In this document: positions 37,012-50,092 of the stretch, piece after piece | Numbering within the stretch: position 1 is the stretch's first letter | Layout of the letters: every line of letters begins with the position of its first letter | Source of the DNA: Cannabis sativa | Lineage: Eukaryota; Streptophyta; Magnoliopsida; Rosales; Cannabaceae | NCBI RefSeq assembly: GCF_029168945.1 | Contig: NC_083602.1 | Span: 71,754,600-71,818,599, forward strand | Direction of reading: 5' to 3' | DNA length: 64,000 bases | Translations under genes and position numbers: made by a program | Notes under the pieces: generated by a model | Seen by the model: only the letters and a program-made list of their open reading frames with translations | Told to the model about the DNA's origin: nothing | Database searches by the model: none

Positions 37012-38095
37012 ATTTTGGTATCGTAGCGCTGTGTTTGTCTACCGAAGCTTGCTAAGACATGTACAATCTTCATCAGAGAAAGCTCGGTTTACGGTTCAGT
37101 AAGCCTGTACTTGTTTAGTATTTTAAATATTGTGAATGTGAGAGCATGTTAGGAAGCATATTAGATTTTAATTAATTATTTTAAAGTGCGTTGCCTTAGA
37201 ATTCATAAGTGCGGTAGAAAGTTTGTAATGGGGTCGTTGCCTAACCAGACTGACTTACTAATTGGCAGGTTTGTCCTATAGTATGGACACCTGGTGCAAT
37301 ATGGGGAGTCAGGATAGTGTGGTCAGGGCTAGTAACGGTTGAAGAGAATGGAGTCTAAGTTCTCCCCGCAACCAAGGTGAAAGCTTTTGGAGGGCTTCTG
37401 ATGGGAGTGATGGTCGTCCGTCACAGGCTCCGTGGGAGTTGGAGCAAAGATTAACAGAAATGGAAGCTATGATTCAACGACACGATGAGGAGATTCAGAG
37501 GTTGAAACAACAAAGGTTTCCTGTACTACCTTTACCTCGTATGCCAGTCATTCTCAATTCGGTATTACCAGCAGAGCATAGTATGGCTGATAACCAAGTG
37601 GGATCATTGCATGAGAAAATTTGGATAGATGAACCTACAGTCCTTCAGGGAGATTCAGATATGAAGAATGCTCTCTGGACTGGAAGCCCTAAAGAATGTA
37701 TTTTAGGACCTCAAGAGGTTATGCCACGAAATCGGGATACCGCTTGCCATATTTCTAGTTATGGTAGAGGTGGTAGGGGCTCCATGGTTGAGCAGAAGAG
37801 TAAACCTACATCGTCAGTGGTGGGTTTAAAACGGAACAAGCGGTTCCGAGGAAATCAAGGCAAGGGTGTACGCAAGGATTATTCTTACCCTGAGTGCCCG
37901 CGATGCAAGAAACATCATCCCGAAGAGTGTAACCGAAAAACATGCTTCCTTTGTGGCATGGTTGGGCACTTTAAGAGAAATTGCCCTCAGGCAAAGAAAG
38001 ATAAGCAGAAGCTGGAAGCAAAGCCTGTACTTGCTCAGATATTTGTTATCACCCAGGCTGATGTTGCATCCAGTCCTTCTATGGTGAAAGGTTAG
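37012..38095 (+). pseudogene. Element C gag, internally deleted
   Basis: A PBS-like TGGTATCGTAGC is at 37016. The gag N-terminal coiled segment (RHDEEIQRLKQQ) starts near 37439. The C-terminal Cys/His boxes [17 protein letters not shown] and [14 protein letters not shown] are intact. Compared with D the capsid region is missing: the C internal region is about 430 bp shorter, replaced by a short unrelated stretch. It ends at TAG 38093-38095. Confidence 0.8.
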
Positions 38096-41000
38096 CTTCT
38101 TATCAACAACTCCCATTTTAATGTACTATTTGACTTTGAGACTATATACTCGTATGTGGTATCGAGAGTATTTAATCTTTTGAATAGACTTTATGATTTT
38201 CCTGTAAGAGGATTTGTAACCCTAATGCCTACTGGGGAATTGGTTATCTCTAATAGACGCATTAAGTCTATGCCGGTTAGGATCGAAGATAGGGAGTTGA
38301 GCGCTGACCTTATAGAACTGGAATTAACTGAGTTTGATATTATACTGGGAATGGATTATCTGTCCAAGTATTCGGCCAGTATAAATTGTAAGTGGAAAAT
38401 GGTAACTTTTCAGCCAGAAGGTGAAGATCCATTTGTTTATGTTGGATCAGTTCAGGGGTCTCGGATCCCGGTTATTTCTGTATTAAGGGCTAGGGATTTA
38501 CTATGCAGTGGTTGTGTAGGATTTCTAGCGGTGGTGTTTGACTCCAGCAGACCTGAAACATTTGGGCCTGGGGAAGTCAGGGTGGTAAAAGATTTTCTTG
38601 ACGTGTTTCCCGAGGAGTTGCCGGGATTGTCGCCACAGCGAGAGATTGATTTTGTAATTAATCTGGCACCTGGAGTCGAACCTGTTTCTAAAGCTCCATA
38701 TAGGATGGCTCCAGCAGAACTCAAGGAGCTTAAGTTACAACTTCAGGGGATGTTTGACATTGGGTTTATCCGACCCAATGAATCGCCCTGGGAAGCTCCG
38801 GTTCTGTTTGTGAAAAAGAAAGATGGTTCCCTCAGAATGTGTATTGATTATCGAGAACTAAATAAGCTGACGATTAAGAACAAGTACCTGTTGCCCAGAA
38901 TCGACGATCTGTTCGATCAACTTTAGGGAAAGACAGTGTTTTTGAAGATTGATTTACAGTATGGTTATCATTAACTCAAAATCCGAGAGGAGGATATACC
39001 GAAGACTGCTTTTAGAACCAGATATGGGCACTATGAGTTTCTGGTAATGTCATTCGGATTGACTAATGCTCCTACGGCCTTTATGGATCTTATGAATAGA
39101 GTATTCAAGGATTTCCTCGATAACTGCGTTATAGTGTTTATCGATGACATTCTTATATACTCTCAGTCAGAAGAGGAGCACGAGCATCATCTTCGAATAA
39201 TATTGCAGCGACTTAGAGATCACAAGTCGTATGCAAAATTCAAAAAGTGCAAATTCTGATTGTCTGAGGTGTCCTTTCTAGGTCATATTGTTGGAAAGAA
39301 TGGAATTATGGTTGATCCAAACAAGGTAGAATCAGTGAAGAATTGGCTGAGGCCCAAGTCTGTGACGGAAGTTCGAAGTTTTCTCGGGTTAGCAGGGTAT
39401 TATCGACGTTTCGTCGAAGGATTTTCTAAACTTTCTATGCCCCTAACCGAATTGACTAAGAAAAAAATCAGAGATTTGTGTGGTCAGATAAGTGTGAAAC
39501 AAGTTTTCAGGAGTTGAAGCAACGTTTCATAACAGCTCCGGTGTTAGCTTTGCTATCAAATCAAGAGAAATTTGCGGTTTTCTGTGATGCATCCAGATAG
39601 GGTCTGGGATGTGTCCTGATGCAAGCTGACAGAGTCATAGCCTATGCCTCTCGTCAACTGAAAGATTATGAGCAGCGTTATCCAACTCATGATTTAGAGC
39701 TCGCGGCTGTGGTTTTTGCTTTAAAGATATGGCGACATTATCTTCATGATGAGAAATGCGAGGTTTATATTGATTATAGGAGTCTCAAATACTTTTTTCA
39801 CCCTGAAAGATTTGAATATGAGGCAGAGAAGGTGGTTGAAATTGGTTAAGGACTACGATTGTGAAATTCTGTATCACCCCGGGAAAGCCAATGTTGTGAT
39901 CTATGCTTTAAGCAGAAAAGGTCCCAGGCAGGTTTGTACTACGGTTATGATAGCCCCTCAACTAGCCTCTGAAATGGTTAGTGCAGGGATTGAGTTCGTA
40001 GTTGGGAAATTCCATAATTTGACACTTCAATCTGATCTGTTGGAGAGAATCAGAAAGGCACAATTAGAAGATCCGGAGCTAGTTAAGGTTTGAGACGAAG
40101 TAATGGCTGGTCGGCCTAGAGGCTTTTCAGTCTCAATAGTGGAATGTTGTTATACAAAGCTCGAGTTTGTGTTCCTAGTGTTGATGAGCTTAAGAAAGAG
40201 ATACTTGGTGAAGCTCACACCACACCTTATTCATTGCATCCAGGAACCACCAAAATGTACCAAGATTTGAAACCTTACTTCTGGCTGTACGGAATGAAAA
40301 GAGATGTGGTGGACTACGTGTCCAAATGTTTAAACTGTCAGCAAATCAAGGCTGAACATCAAAGGCAGGCAGGGTTACTGCAACGTTTAGTCCTTCCTGA
40401 ATGGAAGTGGGAGGACATTGCAATGGATTTTGTAACTGGATTGCCTAGAACTACGGGATTGTATGATTCAGTGTGGGTCATAGTGGACAGATTCCCAAAT
40501 CAGCTCACTTTCTACCAGTGAAAGTTACATATTCCGTGGATCAGTACGCTGCACTGTGTGTGTAGGAGATAGTTCGTCTCCATGGAGTCCCTAAGTCTAT
40601 TGTGTCAGATAGGGATCCAAAGTTTACATTAAAGTTTTGTGTGAGTTTTCAAAAGGCTATGGGTACCGAGTTAAAATTTAGTACAGCCTTTCACCCTCAG
40701 ACTGATGGTCAGTCAGAAAGAACAATTCAGATATTGGAAGACTTACTGCGAGCCTGTGTCATGGACTTTGAAGGTTCATAGAGTAAGTACTTGCCTTTGA
40801 TTAAATTCTTTTGCAACAATAATTACAAGAGTACAATAGGGATGGCTCCCTATGAGATGTTATATGGTAGAAAATGTCGTTCTCCTATTCATTGGGACGA
40901 GACGGAAAAAAAAAAAAAAGAAGTACTTGGGTTCAGGGTTAGTGCAGAGGACCAATAAGACAGTTGATAAGATTAAGGCTCGGACGCTTGCTACTCAAAG

Positions 41001-41475
41001 CAGGCAGAAAAATTATCCTGATCCGAAGCGCAGAGATGTTACATTTCAGGCAGGGGAACATGTTTTCCTGCGGGTTTCACTAATGAATGGTATTAGGCGC
41101 TTCAGGAAGAAGGGAAAGTTAAGCCCTAGGTTCATTGGGCCATTTCAGATACTCGAGAAGGTCGGGCAGGTAGCATATCAGCTAGCCTTACCACCAGCGT
41201 TATCGGCTGTTCATGAAGTATTTCACATTTCTATGATAAGGAAATACGTGTCAGACCCAACTCATGTCTTGAGTTATGAAGCCCTTGAACTATAACCAGA
41301 CTTATCCTATGAAGAGCAACCTGTACAGATTTTAGATAGAAAGGAAAAAGTTCTTCAGAATAAGACTATTGCACTAATTAAGGTGCTCTGGAGGAACAGT
41401 AAAGTGGAAGAAGCCACCTGGGAATTGGAGTCGGATATGAGGACTCAACATCCAGAGCTATTCAAGTTAGATTTC
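38096..41475 (+). pseudogene. Element C pol (PR-RT-RH-INT), heavily mutated
   Basis: Recognisable blocks aligned to D include [11 protein letters not shown] (protease C-terminal side), the RT finger/palm [15 protein letters not shown] and [27 protein letters not shown], RNase [20 protein letters not shown], integrase [11 protein letters not shown], and a chromodomain-like tail (EEATWELESDMRTQ). Stops lie at 38924-38926, 39257-39259, 39597-39599, 40091-40093, about 40563 and about 40780, and an A13 run is inserted near 40905. The protease Asp motif itself looks lost. Confidence 0.85.
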
Positions 41476-41506
41476 GAGGACGAAATCCTATTAACGGGGG
41501 GATAAT

Positions 41507-43093
41507 TGTAATGACCGCTTTAGTAATTTGGATTAGTAAAGGCAATTAGCACTAATTTCTATTATTTTATTATTATTTATGAATTTATTTAATTGTGGAC
41601 CCCAATATTTAGAAATAAATATTAGAGTTATAATTTCTCAATTCCGGAGATTTTATTAAACTCTAGGGGTATTATTTAGCTTATATGTGAGATATGTTAT
41701 TTTTGTAATTTTTGCTCGGCGACAACGGAAAATGCGATGGATGGCTAGATTGATCACATGGGTAAGTTTAGAACCTTATTTCTTAGTGGGAAATATTTTT
41801 TTGAGAAAATAAATTATCGGGATTGAGCGGGGTTATGGAATTTGACCATTTTACCCCTAGCTTTGGAAATACCCTAGTTTTAAGTTTAAAGGGCATATTA
41901 GTCTTTTCCTTGGTGAGGATAGGTGCCTGCCCTAGGTGATTGACACCTAGCCAAATATTATTTCAGCAAGAGTTAATTGGGGAAAAAAAAACTCTTTCCA
42001 TTTAAGGAAATTAAGAAAAAGGAAGAAATTAGAAATTAAGGCATTTTCTTGAATTCTCTCTCTCTTTCTTTCGGCTGGGACAAAGTAAGGGCAAGAATCA
42101 ATCTTCTCTTCCAATTTTCTGAGTTTCAGCAAGGAATCCAAGGGGGGAAATCATCCTAAGGTAAGTTCTAATGAAACCCTTCTTAGTTTTCAAGTTTTTA
42201 AGTTAGGTTGAAATGGTATTTTGGAGTAATAGGAGCTGTTAGGTTTTCATATGCCTAGGGTTCGAATTTTAGGGTCTTGTTGAGTTGATTTTAAGTCCTT
42301 GCAGCTGGTTTTGATTGGTGTTGATGGTTTTATGCAATTTTAAGTTTAGAGTTCAAAGCTTTGAGCTTTAATGGCAAGTTGTGATTTGTTGGTTTGTTCT
42401 GTGAAGTACTGCCTAGATTTTGTTGCTTATATATTGTATAGGTGCTCTGGAAAGTTTCATGGCAATTGGTGGAAGATTGAGCAGCAAATGAAAAGTTTGG
42501 GGAATACTGGTGCAAACCGGCTAGCCGGTTTGCAGTGCCACAAAAACCGGCTAGCCGGTTTTGGCAAGGTTCCACGGGCCTTTCATTTTCTCAATTTTTG
42601 CCATTTCGATGCCTCGGTTGGGTGTTTCCCCATTTCCAGAGTTAGAATAACCCATTAAGAGTATAACAGAACCTAGGGTTTTGGTTTTGGGTTTCCCGCG
42701 ATTAGGGTTTGAATCATGTGACTTACCCAGTTTCAAAATGTGATTAGGGCATCCATCTAGCACGAGATATCCGTTCAGGTCGGCCAGCACACTTGAATAT
42801 GGAAAACAGGTAAGAACTGTGTATAATGTATGATGTGATTATCTGAATGTATGTATGTGTTAATATGTATACATGCTTATTTGTTGTGATTCATACACTA
42901 CCAGCACTTGTACGGTTGCGGTACGGAGTGCATTGGTAAGGTGCATGATGTTTGGAAGTACATCATAGTGTTACCAGCACTTGTACGGGAAGGTACAAGG
43001 TGTCTGTGGTACAACACTAGATAGTACTCAGGGTGCGGTCATACCTTACCTACACTAATACGAAGGTATACTGAGTGCATGTGGTACATGGTA
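41507..43093 (+). repeat. Element C 3' LTR, first part (cut by D)
   Basis: Starts TGTAATGACCGCTTTAG and stops at the insertion site of D. It contains two perfect palindromes with GGCTAGCC centres (42514-42531 and 42543-42562). TSD of D, TGGTA, is at 43089-43093. Confidence 0.92.
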
Positions 43094-45169
43094 TGTAATG
43101 ACCGCTCTAGTAATGTGGATTAGTAAAGGCAATTAGCACTAATTTTTATTATTTTATTATTTTATTATTATTTGTGAATTAATTTTGAATGTGGACCCCA
43201 ATATTTAGAAATAAATATTAGAGTTATAATTTCTCAATTCCGGAGATTTTATTAAACTCTAGGGGTATTATTTAGCTTATATGTGAAATATGTTAATTTT
43301 GTAATTTTTGCTCGGCGATAACGGAAAATGCGATGGATGGCTAGATTGATCACATGGGTAAGTTTAGAACCCTATTTCTTGGTGGGAAATATTTTAGAGA
43401 AAATAAATTATCGGGAATGAGCGGGGTTATGGAAATTGACCATTTTACCCCTAGTTTCAAAGAAATACCCTAGTTTAAGTTTAAAGGGCATTTTAGTCTT
43501 TTGTTAAGGTGGATTAGGTGGCTGCCATGAGTGTGTGACACTTAGCACATGACTTTTCATCCATGAATTAATTAAGGAAAAACCATTTCCTTTGGGAAAA
43601 AACAAAGGAAAATCTAAAATTCAAGAGAAGCTCTTTCTTCTCTCTTTCTCTCTTCGAAGGCAGCAAGGACAAGGGATTTTGGGAGCTGAATTCTTGTGTT
43701 TTCAGCAAAGGATTCAAGAGGAATCAAGGCAAGGTAACCCTAGTTCTTCTCCCCTTAAGTTTTTGAAATTTTAGTTTAGTTTCACTATGAATTTTTAGGT
43801 TTAGTGGCTGTTAGGTTTTGAATTGCTTAGGGTTTGAATTCTGGGGTTAGGTTGAGTTGATTTGAGTCCCTAGTTATTGTTTTCGATGCTTGAGAATGGT
43901 TTTAAGCAAGCTTGAGTTTTGAAACTCAAGCTTTGAGCTTTAATGGCATAAATTGAATTATTGGTTTGTTCTGTGATTTGTTGGTTGGAAATGGATGTTT
44001 ATGCATTGTATAGGTATACTGGAGAGTTTGGTAAAGTTTGGGATTGATTTGAATCAAGGGGGATGATTTTTGGTTCCCAGCAGTAGAACCGGAATTCGGT
44101 TCGGTGGTGCTGTACCAACCGGTCGGCCGGTTGGTGACCCAGAACCGGGATGCGGTTGGGAACCGGCCTGTTGTTGGGGGATTTTCCAGAACCCTAGTTT
44201 TGGCCAATTTTGAGATATTTAGGGTATTGCCATGAGGTTTATCGATAGGGAAACTTTTAGTTTCAAGTTTTAAGTCCCGGGAAGTGATTTAGCGAGTCAC
44301 TCATATGTATTACTATTATTGTGATTAGGGCATCCATCTAGCACGTGAATTCCGTTCAGGTCGGCCAGCACACTTGAATTCGGAAAACAGGTAAGAACTG
44401 TGTATAATGTATGATGTGATTATCTGAATGTGTGTATATGTGTTTATATATGCATGCTTGAATTATGTTAAACACTACCAACACTTGTATGAATAAGTTA
44501 TAGAGTGTATTGGTACAGTGATTGTTGTCAATGTGAGTACGATACAGTGATACCAACACAAGCATAGTAAAATGCTAAGGTGTGTGGTACATCACTCAGT
44601 GTTACGCAGTGGTCGGGATAAACCCTACCAACACTTGTACAGTGAGGTACGATGTGTATGTGGTATAGTGGTTGTACCCTGGTAATGAACGTTCATACTC
44701 ATCTGTTAAGCTCTGTAAATAGGTGTATGGGCGCCTATTTACAGGTCGGAAATTATATGGTATGTTATATGCATTTCTTGCTGAGTCTGTTGACTCACAG
44801 TTTCTGCTTCCATGTGTAGGTAAAGGAAAGGCGAAGGCTGAACAGGAGTGAACCTGAGCTCGGGTGAGATTGTACATGTCAAGCGGCGCGACTTGGAGTG
44901 TTCGGTCTCGGGGCATCTTGGTGTTATATTTTGAAAGTCGCTGTGCGACCTGTGAATTATGTATTTTGAAATGTAAAGTTTAAAAAGTAAATTTTACGAA
45001 GTTTGAAATCGGGATCCCGAATTTTGTAAATATTATATTATATTACAAAGTTTAATATTTAAAGCAAAAGTTTTAATTTGACACGTTTTTCGAGAAATTT
45101 CTTTGATTAGCAAAGATTGCACAATAATTGAAAAAGCACTGTAGCGTGCCTTAGCATTAGGGCGTTACA
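43094..45169 (+). repeat. Element D 5' LTR (2076 bp)
   Basis: Nearly identical to 50093-52172. It has three diverged tandem units at 44465-44690, each with an ACCAACACTTGTA-like core, and a perfect 10-bp stem-loop at 44714-44743. Its CCGG palindromes at 44087-44170 have lost some bases relative to the 3' copy. Confidence 0.93.
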
Positions 45170-45173
45170 ATTT

Positions 45174-45185
45174 TGGTATCAGAGC
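45174..45185 (+). other. Element D primer-binding site (initiator-Met tRNA)
   Basis: TGGTATCAGAGC is the standard plant site complementary to the 3' end of initiator methionine tRNA, four bases after the LTR end. Confidence 0.9.
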
Positions 45186-45451
45186 CGCCAGGTTTGTCTA
45201 CCGAAGCTTGCTATGACATGTACAATCTTCATCAGAGAAAGCTCGGTTCACGGTTCAGTAAGCCTGTACTTGTTTAGTATTTTAAATAAGTGTGATATGA
45301 AAGCATGTTAGGAAGCGTATTAGATTTAAATTAAATTTATTTCCTTAAAAAAAGAAGAAAGTGTGTTGCCTTTAAGTTATTAAGAGCGGTGTTAATTTTG
45401 ATCGCTGTCTAACCTGCCTGGCTTATGGATTCGCAGGCTAAGTCCTATTAA

Positions 45452-47890
45452 ATGGACGCCCCGCGAAATACAAGAAGTCAGGGTGGCATGGTTGAGACCG
45501 GAGGCGGTCAGGGGAATCCTCAAAATCCTCGTGGTCGCGGCCGTGGCCGTGGCAGAGCTCAGGGTGGTCGCCCTGTAAATCCACCTCAAGCTCCTCCTGA
45601 CTGGGAGCAAAGATTTGCTGAAATGCAAGATAGAATCCGTCAGCAAGACGAAGAGATCCAAAGATTGAGGCAGCAGGGTCCTCCTGCCGTGCCTCCTCAA
45701 GAAGTTCAGGCGGTTGCAGTTCCTGCGGTGCCAGCAGAACAACCTGTTGTTGGCAACCGTATGGAACCATTGTACGAAAGATTTCGAAAACAGGCACCTC
45801 CAGTGTTTCTGGGAGGCCCTGATGTGATGAAGGCCGAGCAGTGGCTTTCAATGATTGAACGCATCCTTAATTTTATGGGAGTGGTTGGAAATGACCGGGT
45901 GACCTGCGCCACTTTCCAGTTTCAGGAAGATGCTCTCGTGTGGTGGGAATTGATAACCCTCACTCGGGACGTCACGCTGATGACCTGGGAAGAATTTAGG
46001 GAGTTATTTAACTCCAAGTATTACAACAAAGCGGTCCGCAGTGCAAAGCGAAAAGAGTTCACTGATCTAGTTCAGACTGAGGGAATGTCAGTCACTGAGT
46101 ACACAACGAAGTTTGATCGGTTGGCTAAGTTGGCGGCAGGAATTGTGCCCACGGACTTCAGTAAGAAAGAAAAATATTTAGCTGGTTTGAGTGCAAAAAT
46201 CGGGCATGATCTGGTTATTACCACTACTGAAGCAACCACGTATGCAGATATGGTTGAGAAGGCTTTGAGAGCCGAGGGTGCAGTAAAATTTCTTCAGGAG
46301 CCTCGGGTGACTCCGAGTGTTGGTGGAACCCCCACTATTCCTACTCCTATTTATGGTAGGGATGGTGGTGACTCCACCACTGAGCAGAAAAGAAAAGTTG
46401 TTCCAGCTTCTGGTGGCTCGGGGCAAAGTAAGCGGTTTCGTGGGAACCAAGGCAGAGGAGGACGCCAGGGTTACTCTTATCCTGAGTGTCCAAGGTGCAA
46501 GAAACATCATCCGAGAGAGTGTAACCGGAAGACATGCTTCCTGTGTGGCATGGTGGGGCATTTCAAGAAAGATTTCCCCCAGGCAAAGAAAGAGGAGCCG
46601 AAAGCTGAGGTGAAACCGGTTCCTGCTCGTGTGTTTGCCATTACCCAAGCTGATGCTGCAGCCAGTCCTTCTGTTGTGACAGGTCAGCTTCCCGTCAATA
46701 ACTTGTTATTTACAGTATTATTTGACTCGGGAGCTACACGTTCATATGTGGCTACAAGAGTGATTGATCTTTTGGGTAGGCCTTGTGATATTTTAGAAAG
46801 AGGGTTTGGAACCCTAATGCCTAGCGGGGAATTGGTTATCTCTAGTAGGCGCATTAGGTCTATGCCGATTAGGATCGAAGATAGGGAATTGAGTACTGAC
46901 CTTATAGAATTGAAATTAACTGAGTTAGATATTATACTGGGAATGGATTTTCTATCCAAGTATTCGGCCAGTATAGATTGTAGGCGTAAAATGGTGACTT
47001 TTCAGCCGGAAGGTGAAGATCCATTTGTTTATGTTGGATCGGTTCAGGGGTCTCGGATCCCGGTTATTTCTGTGTTGAGAGCTAGGGATTTACTATGCAA
47101 TGGTTGTGTAGGATTTCTAGCGGTAGTTTTTGACTCCAGCAGACCTGAAACATTTGGGCCTGAGGTAGTCCGGGTGGTGAAAGATTTTCTTGATGTGTTT
47201 CCCGAGGAATTGCCGGGATTGCCGCCACAGCGAGAGATTGACTTTGTAATTGATTTGGCACCTGGAATCGAACCTGTTTCTAAAGCTCCATATAGGATGG
47301 CTCCAGCAGAACTCAACGAGCTTAAGTTACAACTTCAGGGGATGCTTGATATTGGGTTTATTCGACCCAGTGTATCGCCCTGGGGAGCTCCGGTTCTTTT
47401 TGTGAAAAAGAAAGATGGTTCCCTCAGAATGTGTATTGATTATCGGGAACTAAACAAGCTGACGATTAAGAACAAGTACCCGTTGCCCAGGATCGATGAC
47501 CTGTTCGATCAGCTTCAGGGAAAGACAGTGTTTTTGAAGATTGATTTACGGTCGGGTTATCATCAACTCAGAATTCGGGAGGAGGACATACCGAAGACTG
47601 CTTTTAGAACCAGATATGGGCACTATGAGTTTCTGGTAATGTCATTCGGCTTGACCAATGCTCCTGCGGCCTTTATGGATCTTATGAATAGGGTGTTCAA
47701 GGATTTCCTCGATAACTGCGTTATAGTGTTTATCGATGATATTCTTGTATACTCTCAGTCAGAAGAGGAGCACGAGCATCATCTTCGAATGGTGTTACAG
47801 CGACTTAGGGATCACAAGCTTTATGCTAAGTTCAAAAAGTGCGAATTCTGGTTGTCCGAGGTGTCCTTTCTGGGTCATATTGTTGGGAAA
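45452..47890 (+). pseudogene. Element D gag-protease-RT (first reading block)
   Basis: One open frame from ATG 45452: Arg/Gly-rich start, coiled segment ([13 protein letters not shown]), capsid ([20 protein letters not shown] to [16 protein letters not shown]), Cys/His boxes, protease [12 protein letters not shown] (about 46725), and RT with [30 protein letters not shown] and the FLGHIVGK motif. The second zinc knuckle reads [14 protein letters not shown]: its last Cys is Phe (TTC), while C keeps Cys. Reading is lost at about 47888 where an extra A makes a run of six. The frame then carries a nonsense tail to 48022. Confidence 0.9.
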
Positions 47891-48930
47891 AAATGGAATT
47901 ATGGTCGATCCAAACAAGATAGAATCAGTGAAGAATTGGCCGAGGCCCAAGTCTGTGACAGAAGTTCGAAGTTTGCTCGGGTTAGCGGGGTATTATCGAC
48001 GTTTCGTCGAAGGATTTTCTAAACTTTCTATGCCCCTAACTGAATTGACCAAGAAAAATCAGAGATTTGTGTGGTCAGATAAGTGTGAGTCAAGTTTTCA
48101 GGAGTTAAAGCAACGTTTGATAACAGCTCCGGTGTTAGCTTTGCCATCAGATCAAGAGAAATTTGTTGTGTATTGTGATGCATCCAGACAGGGTCTGGGA
48201 TGTGTTCTGATGCAAGCTGACAGAGTCATAGCTTATGCCTCTCGTCAACTGAAGGATTATGAGCAGCGTTACCCAACTCATGATTTGGAGCTTGCTGCTG
48301 TGGTTTTTGCTTTAAAGATATGGCGACATTATCTTTACGGTGAAAAGTGTGAAATTTATACTGATCATAAAAGTCTTAAATACTTTTTCACCCAAAAAGA
48401 TTTGAATATGAGGCAGAGAAGGTGGTTGGAGTTAGTTAAAGACTACGATTGTGAAATACTGTATCACCCATGGAAGGCCAATGTTGTGGCCGATGCTCTG
48501 AGCAGAAAAGGTCCCGGTCAAGTGTGTACTACGGTTATGATAGCTCCTCAACTAGCCTCGGAAATGGTTAGTGCAGGAATTGAGTTCGTGGTCGGGAGAT
48601 TACATAATTTAACTCTCCAATCTGATTTATTGGAGAGAATCAGAAAGGCACAACTAGAAGATCCCGAGCTAGTTAAAGTTCGAGATGAAGTAGTGGCTGG
48701 TCGGCCTAGAGGTTTTTCAGTCTCGAGCAGTGGAATGTTGTTATATAAAGCTCGAGTTTGTGTTCCTAGTGTTGATGAGCTTAAGAAAGAAATACTGGAT
48801 GAAGCTCACACCACGCCTTATTCGTTGCATCCAGGAACCACCAAGATGTATCAGGATTTGAAACCCTACTTCTGGTGGTATGGGATGAAAAGAGATGTAG
48901 TGGACTATGTGTCCAAGTGTTTAACCTGCA
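47891..48930 (+). pseudogene. Element D RT connection, RNase H and integrase start (second block)
   Basis: Resumes in the +1 frame with [30 protein letters not shown], RNase H ([46 protein letters not shown]) and integrase H2C2 region ([17 protein letters not shown]). A one-base loss near 48930 (TGCAGCAG here, TGTCAGCA in C) breaks the frame in the C-C half of the zinc site. Confidence 0.88.
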
Positions 48931-50056
48931 GCAGATTAAGGCTGAACATCAGAGGCCGGCAGGGTTATTGCAACCTTTAGTCCTTCCAGAATGGAAGTGG
49001 GAGGACATCGCAATGGACTTTGTAACTGGTTTACCTAGAACTACAGAGATGTATGATTCTGTATGGGTCATTGTGGATAGATTTACAAAGTCGGCTCACT
49101 TTCTACCAGTGAAAGTTACCTATTCAGTGGATCAGTATGCAGAATTATATGTGAAGGAGATAGTTCGTCTCCATGGAGCCCCTAAATCTATTGTATCAGA
49201 TAGGGATCCAAAGTTCACATCGAAGTTTTGGGTGAGTCTTCAGAAGGCTATGGGTACCAAGTTAAAGTTTAGTACAGCCTTTAACCCTCAGACTGATGGT
49301 CAGTCAGAAAGAACTATTCAGATTTTGGAAGATCTACTGCGAGCCTGTGTCATGGACTTTGAGGGTTCATGGAGTAAGTACTTGCCTTTAATTGAATTCT
49401 CCTACAACAACAGCAACCAAAGTACAATAGGGATGGCCCCCTATGAGATGTTATATGATAGGAAATGTCGTTCTCCTATTCATTGGGACGAGACAGGAGA
49501 AAGGAAGTACCTAGGTCCAGAGTTGGTGCAAAAGACCAATGAAGCTATTGATAAGATCAAGGCTCGGATGCTTGCTTCTCAAAGCAGGCAGAAAAGTTAT
49601 GCTGATCCGAAGCGCAGAGATGTTACATTTTAGGCAGGGGAACATGTTTTCCTGCGGGTTTCACCTATTAAGGGTATTAGGCGCTTCGGGAAGAAGGGTA
49701 AGTTAAGCCCTAGGTTCATTGGGCCATTTCAAATACTCGAGAAGGTCCGGCAGGTAGCGTATCGGCTAACCTTACCACCAGCATTATCAGCTGTTCATGA
49801 CGTATTTCACATCTCTATGTTAAGGAAATACGTGTCAGACCCGACTCATGTCTTGAGTTATGAAGCCCTTGAACTACAACCAGACTTATCCTATGAAGAG
49901 CAACCTGTTCAGATTTTGGATAGAAAAGAAAAAGTTCTTCGTAACAAGACTATTGCACTGGTTAAAGTGCTCTTGAGGAACAGTAAGGTGGAAGAAGCCA
50001 CCTGGGAATTGGAGTCAGATATGAGGACTCAACATCCCGGAGTTATTCAAAGTTAG
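48931..50056 (+). pseudogene. Element D integrase core and chromodomain-like tail (third block)
   Basis: Integrase core with [34 protein letters not shown] and [18 protein letters not shown]-like module follows (LSPRFIGPFQILEKV), then HISMLRKYVSDPTHVL and a chromodomain-like end (EEQPVQILDRKEKVLRNK, EEATWELE). One TAG stop at 49631-49633 replaces a Gln codon, and a base gain near 50036 changes the last residues compared with C. Confidence 0.88.
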
Positions 50057-50092
50057 ATTTCGGGGACGAAATCCTATTAACGGGGGGATAAT

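Noticed and set aside
44602..44916. Minus-strand ORF of 104 codons, recurring at 51605-51919
   Set aside because: LTR sequence of element D, with a composition set by tandem repeats; no independent evidence of coding.
47044..47316. Minus-strand ORF of 90 codons, also at 38452-38724
   Set aside because: Antisense shadow of the conserved RT region in D and C; conservation comes from the sense protein.
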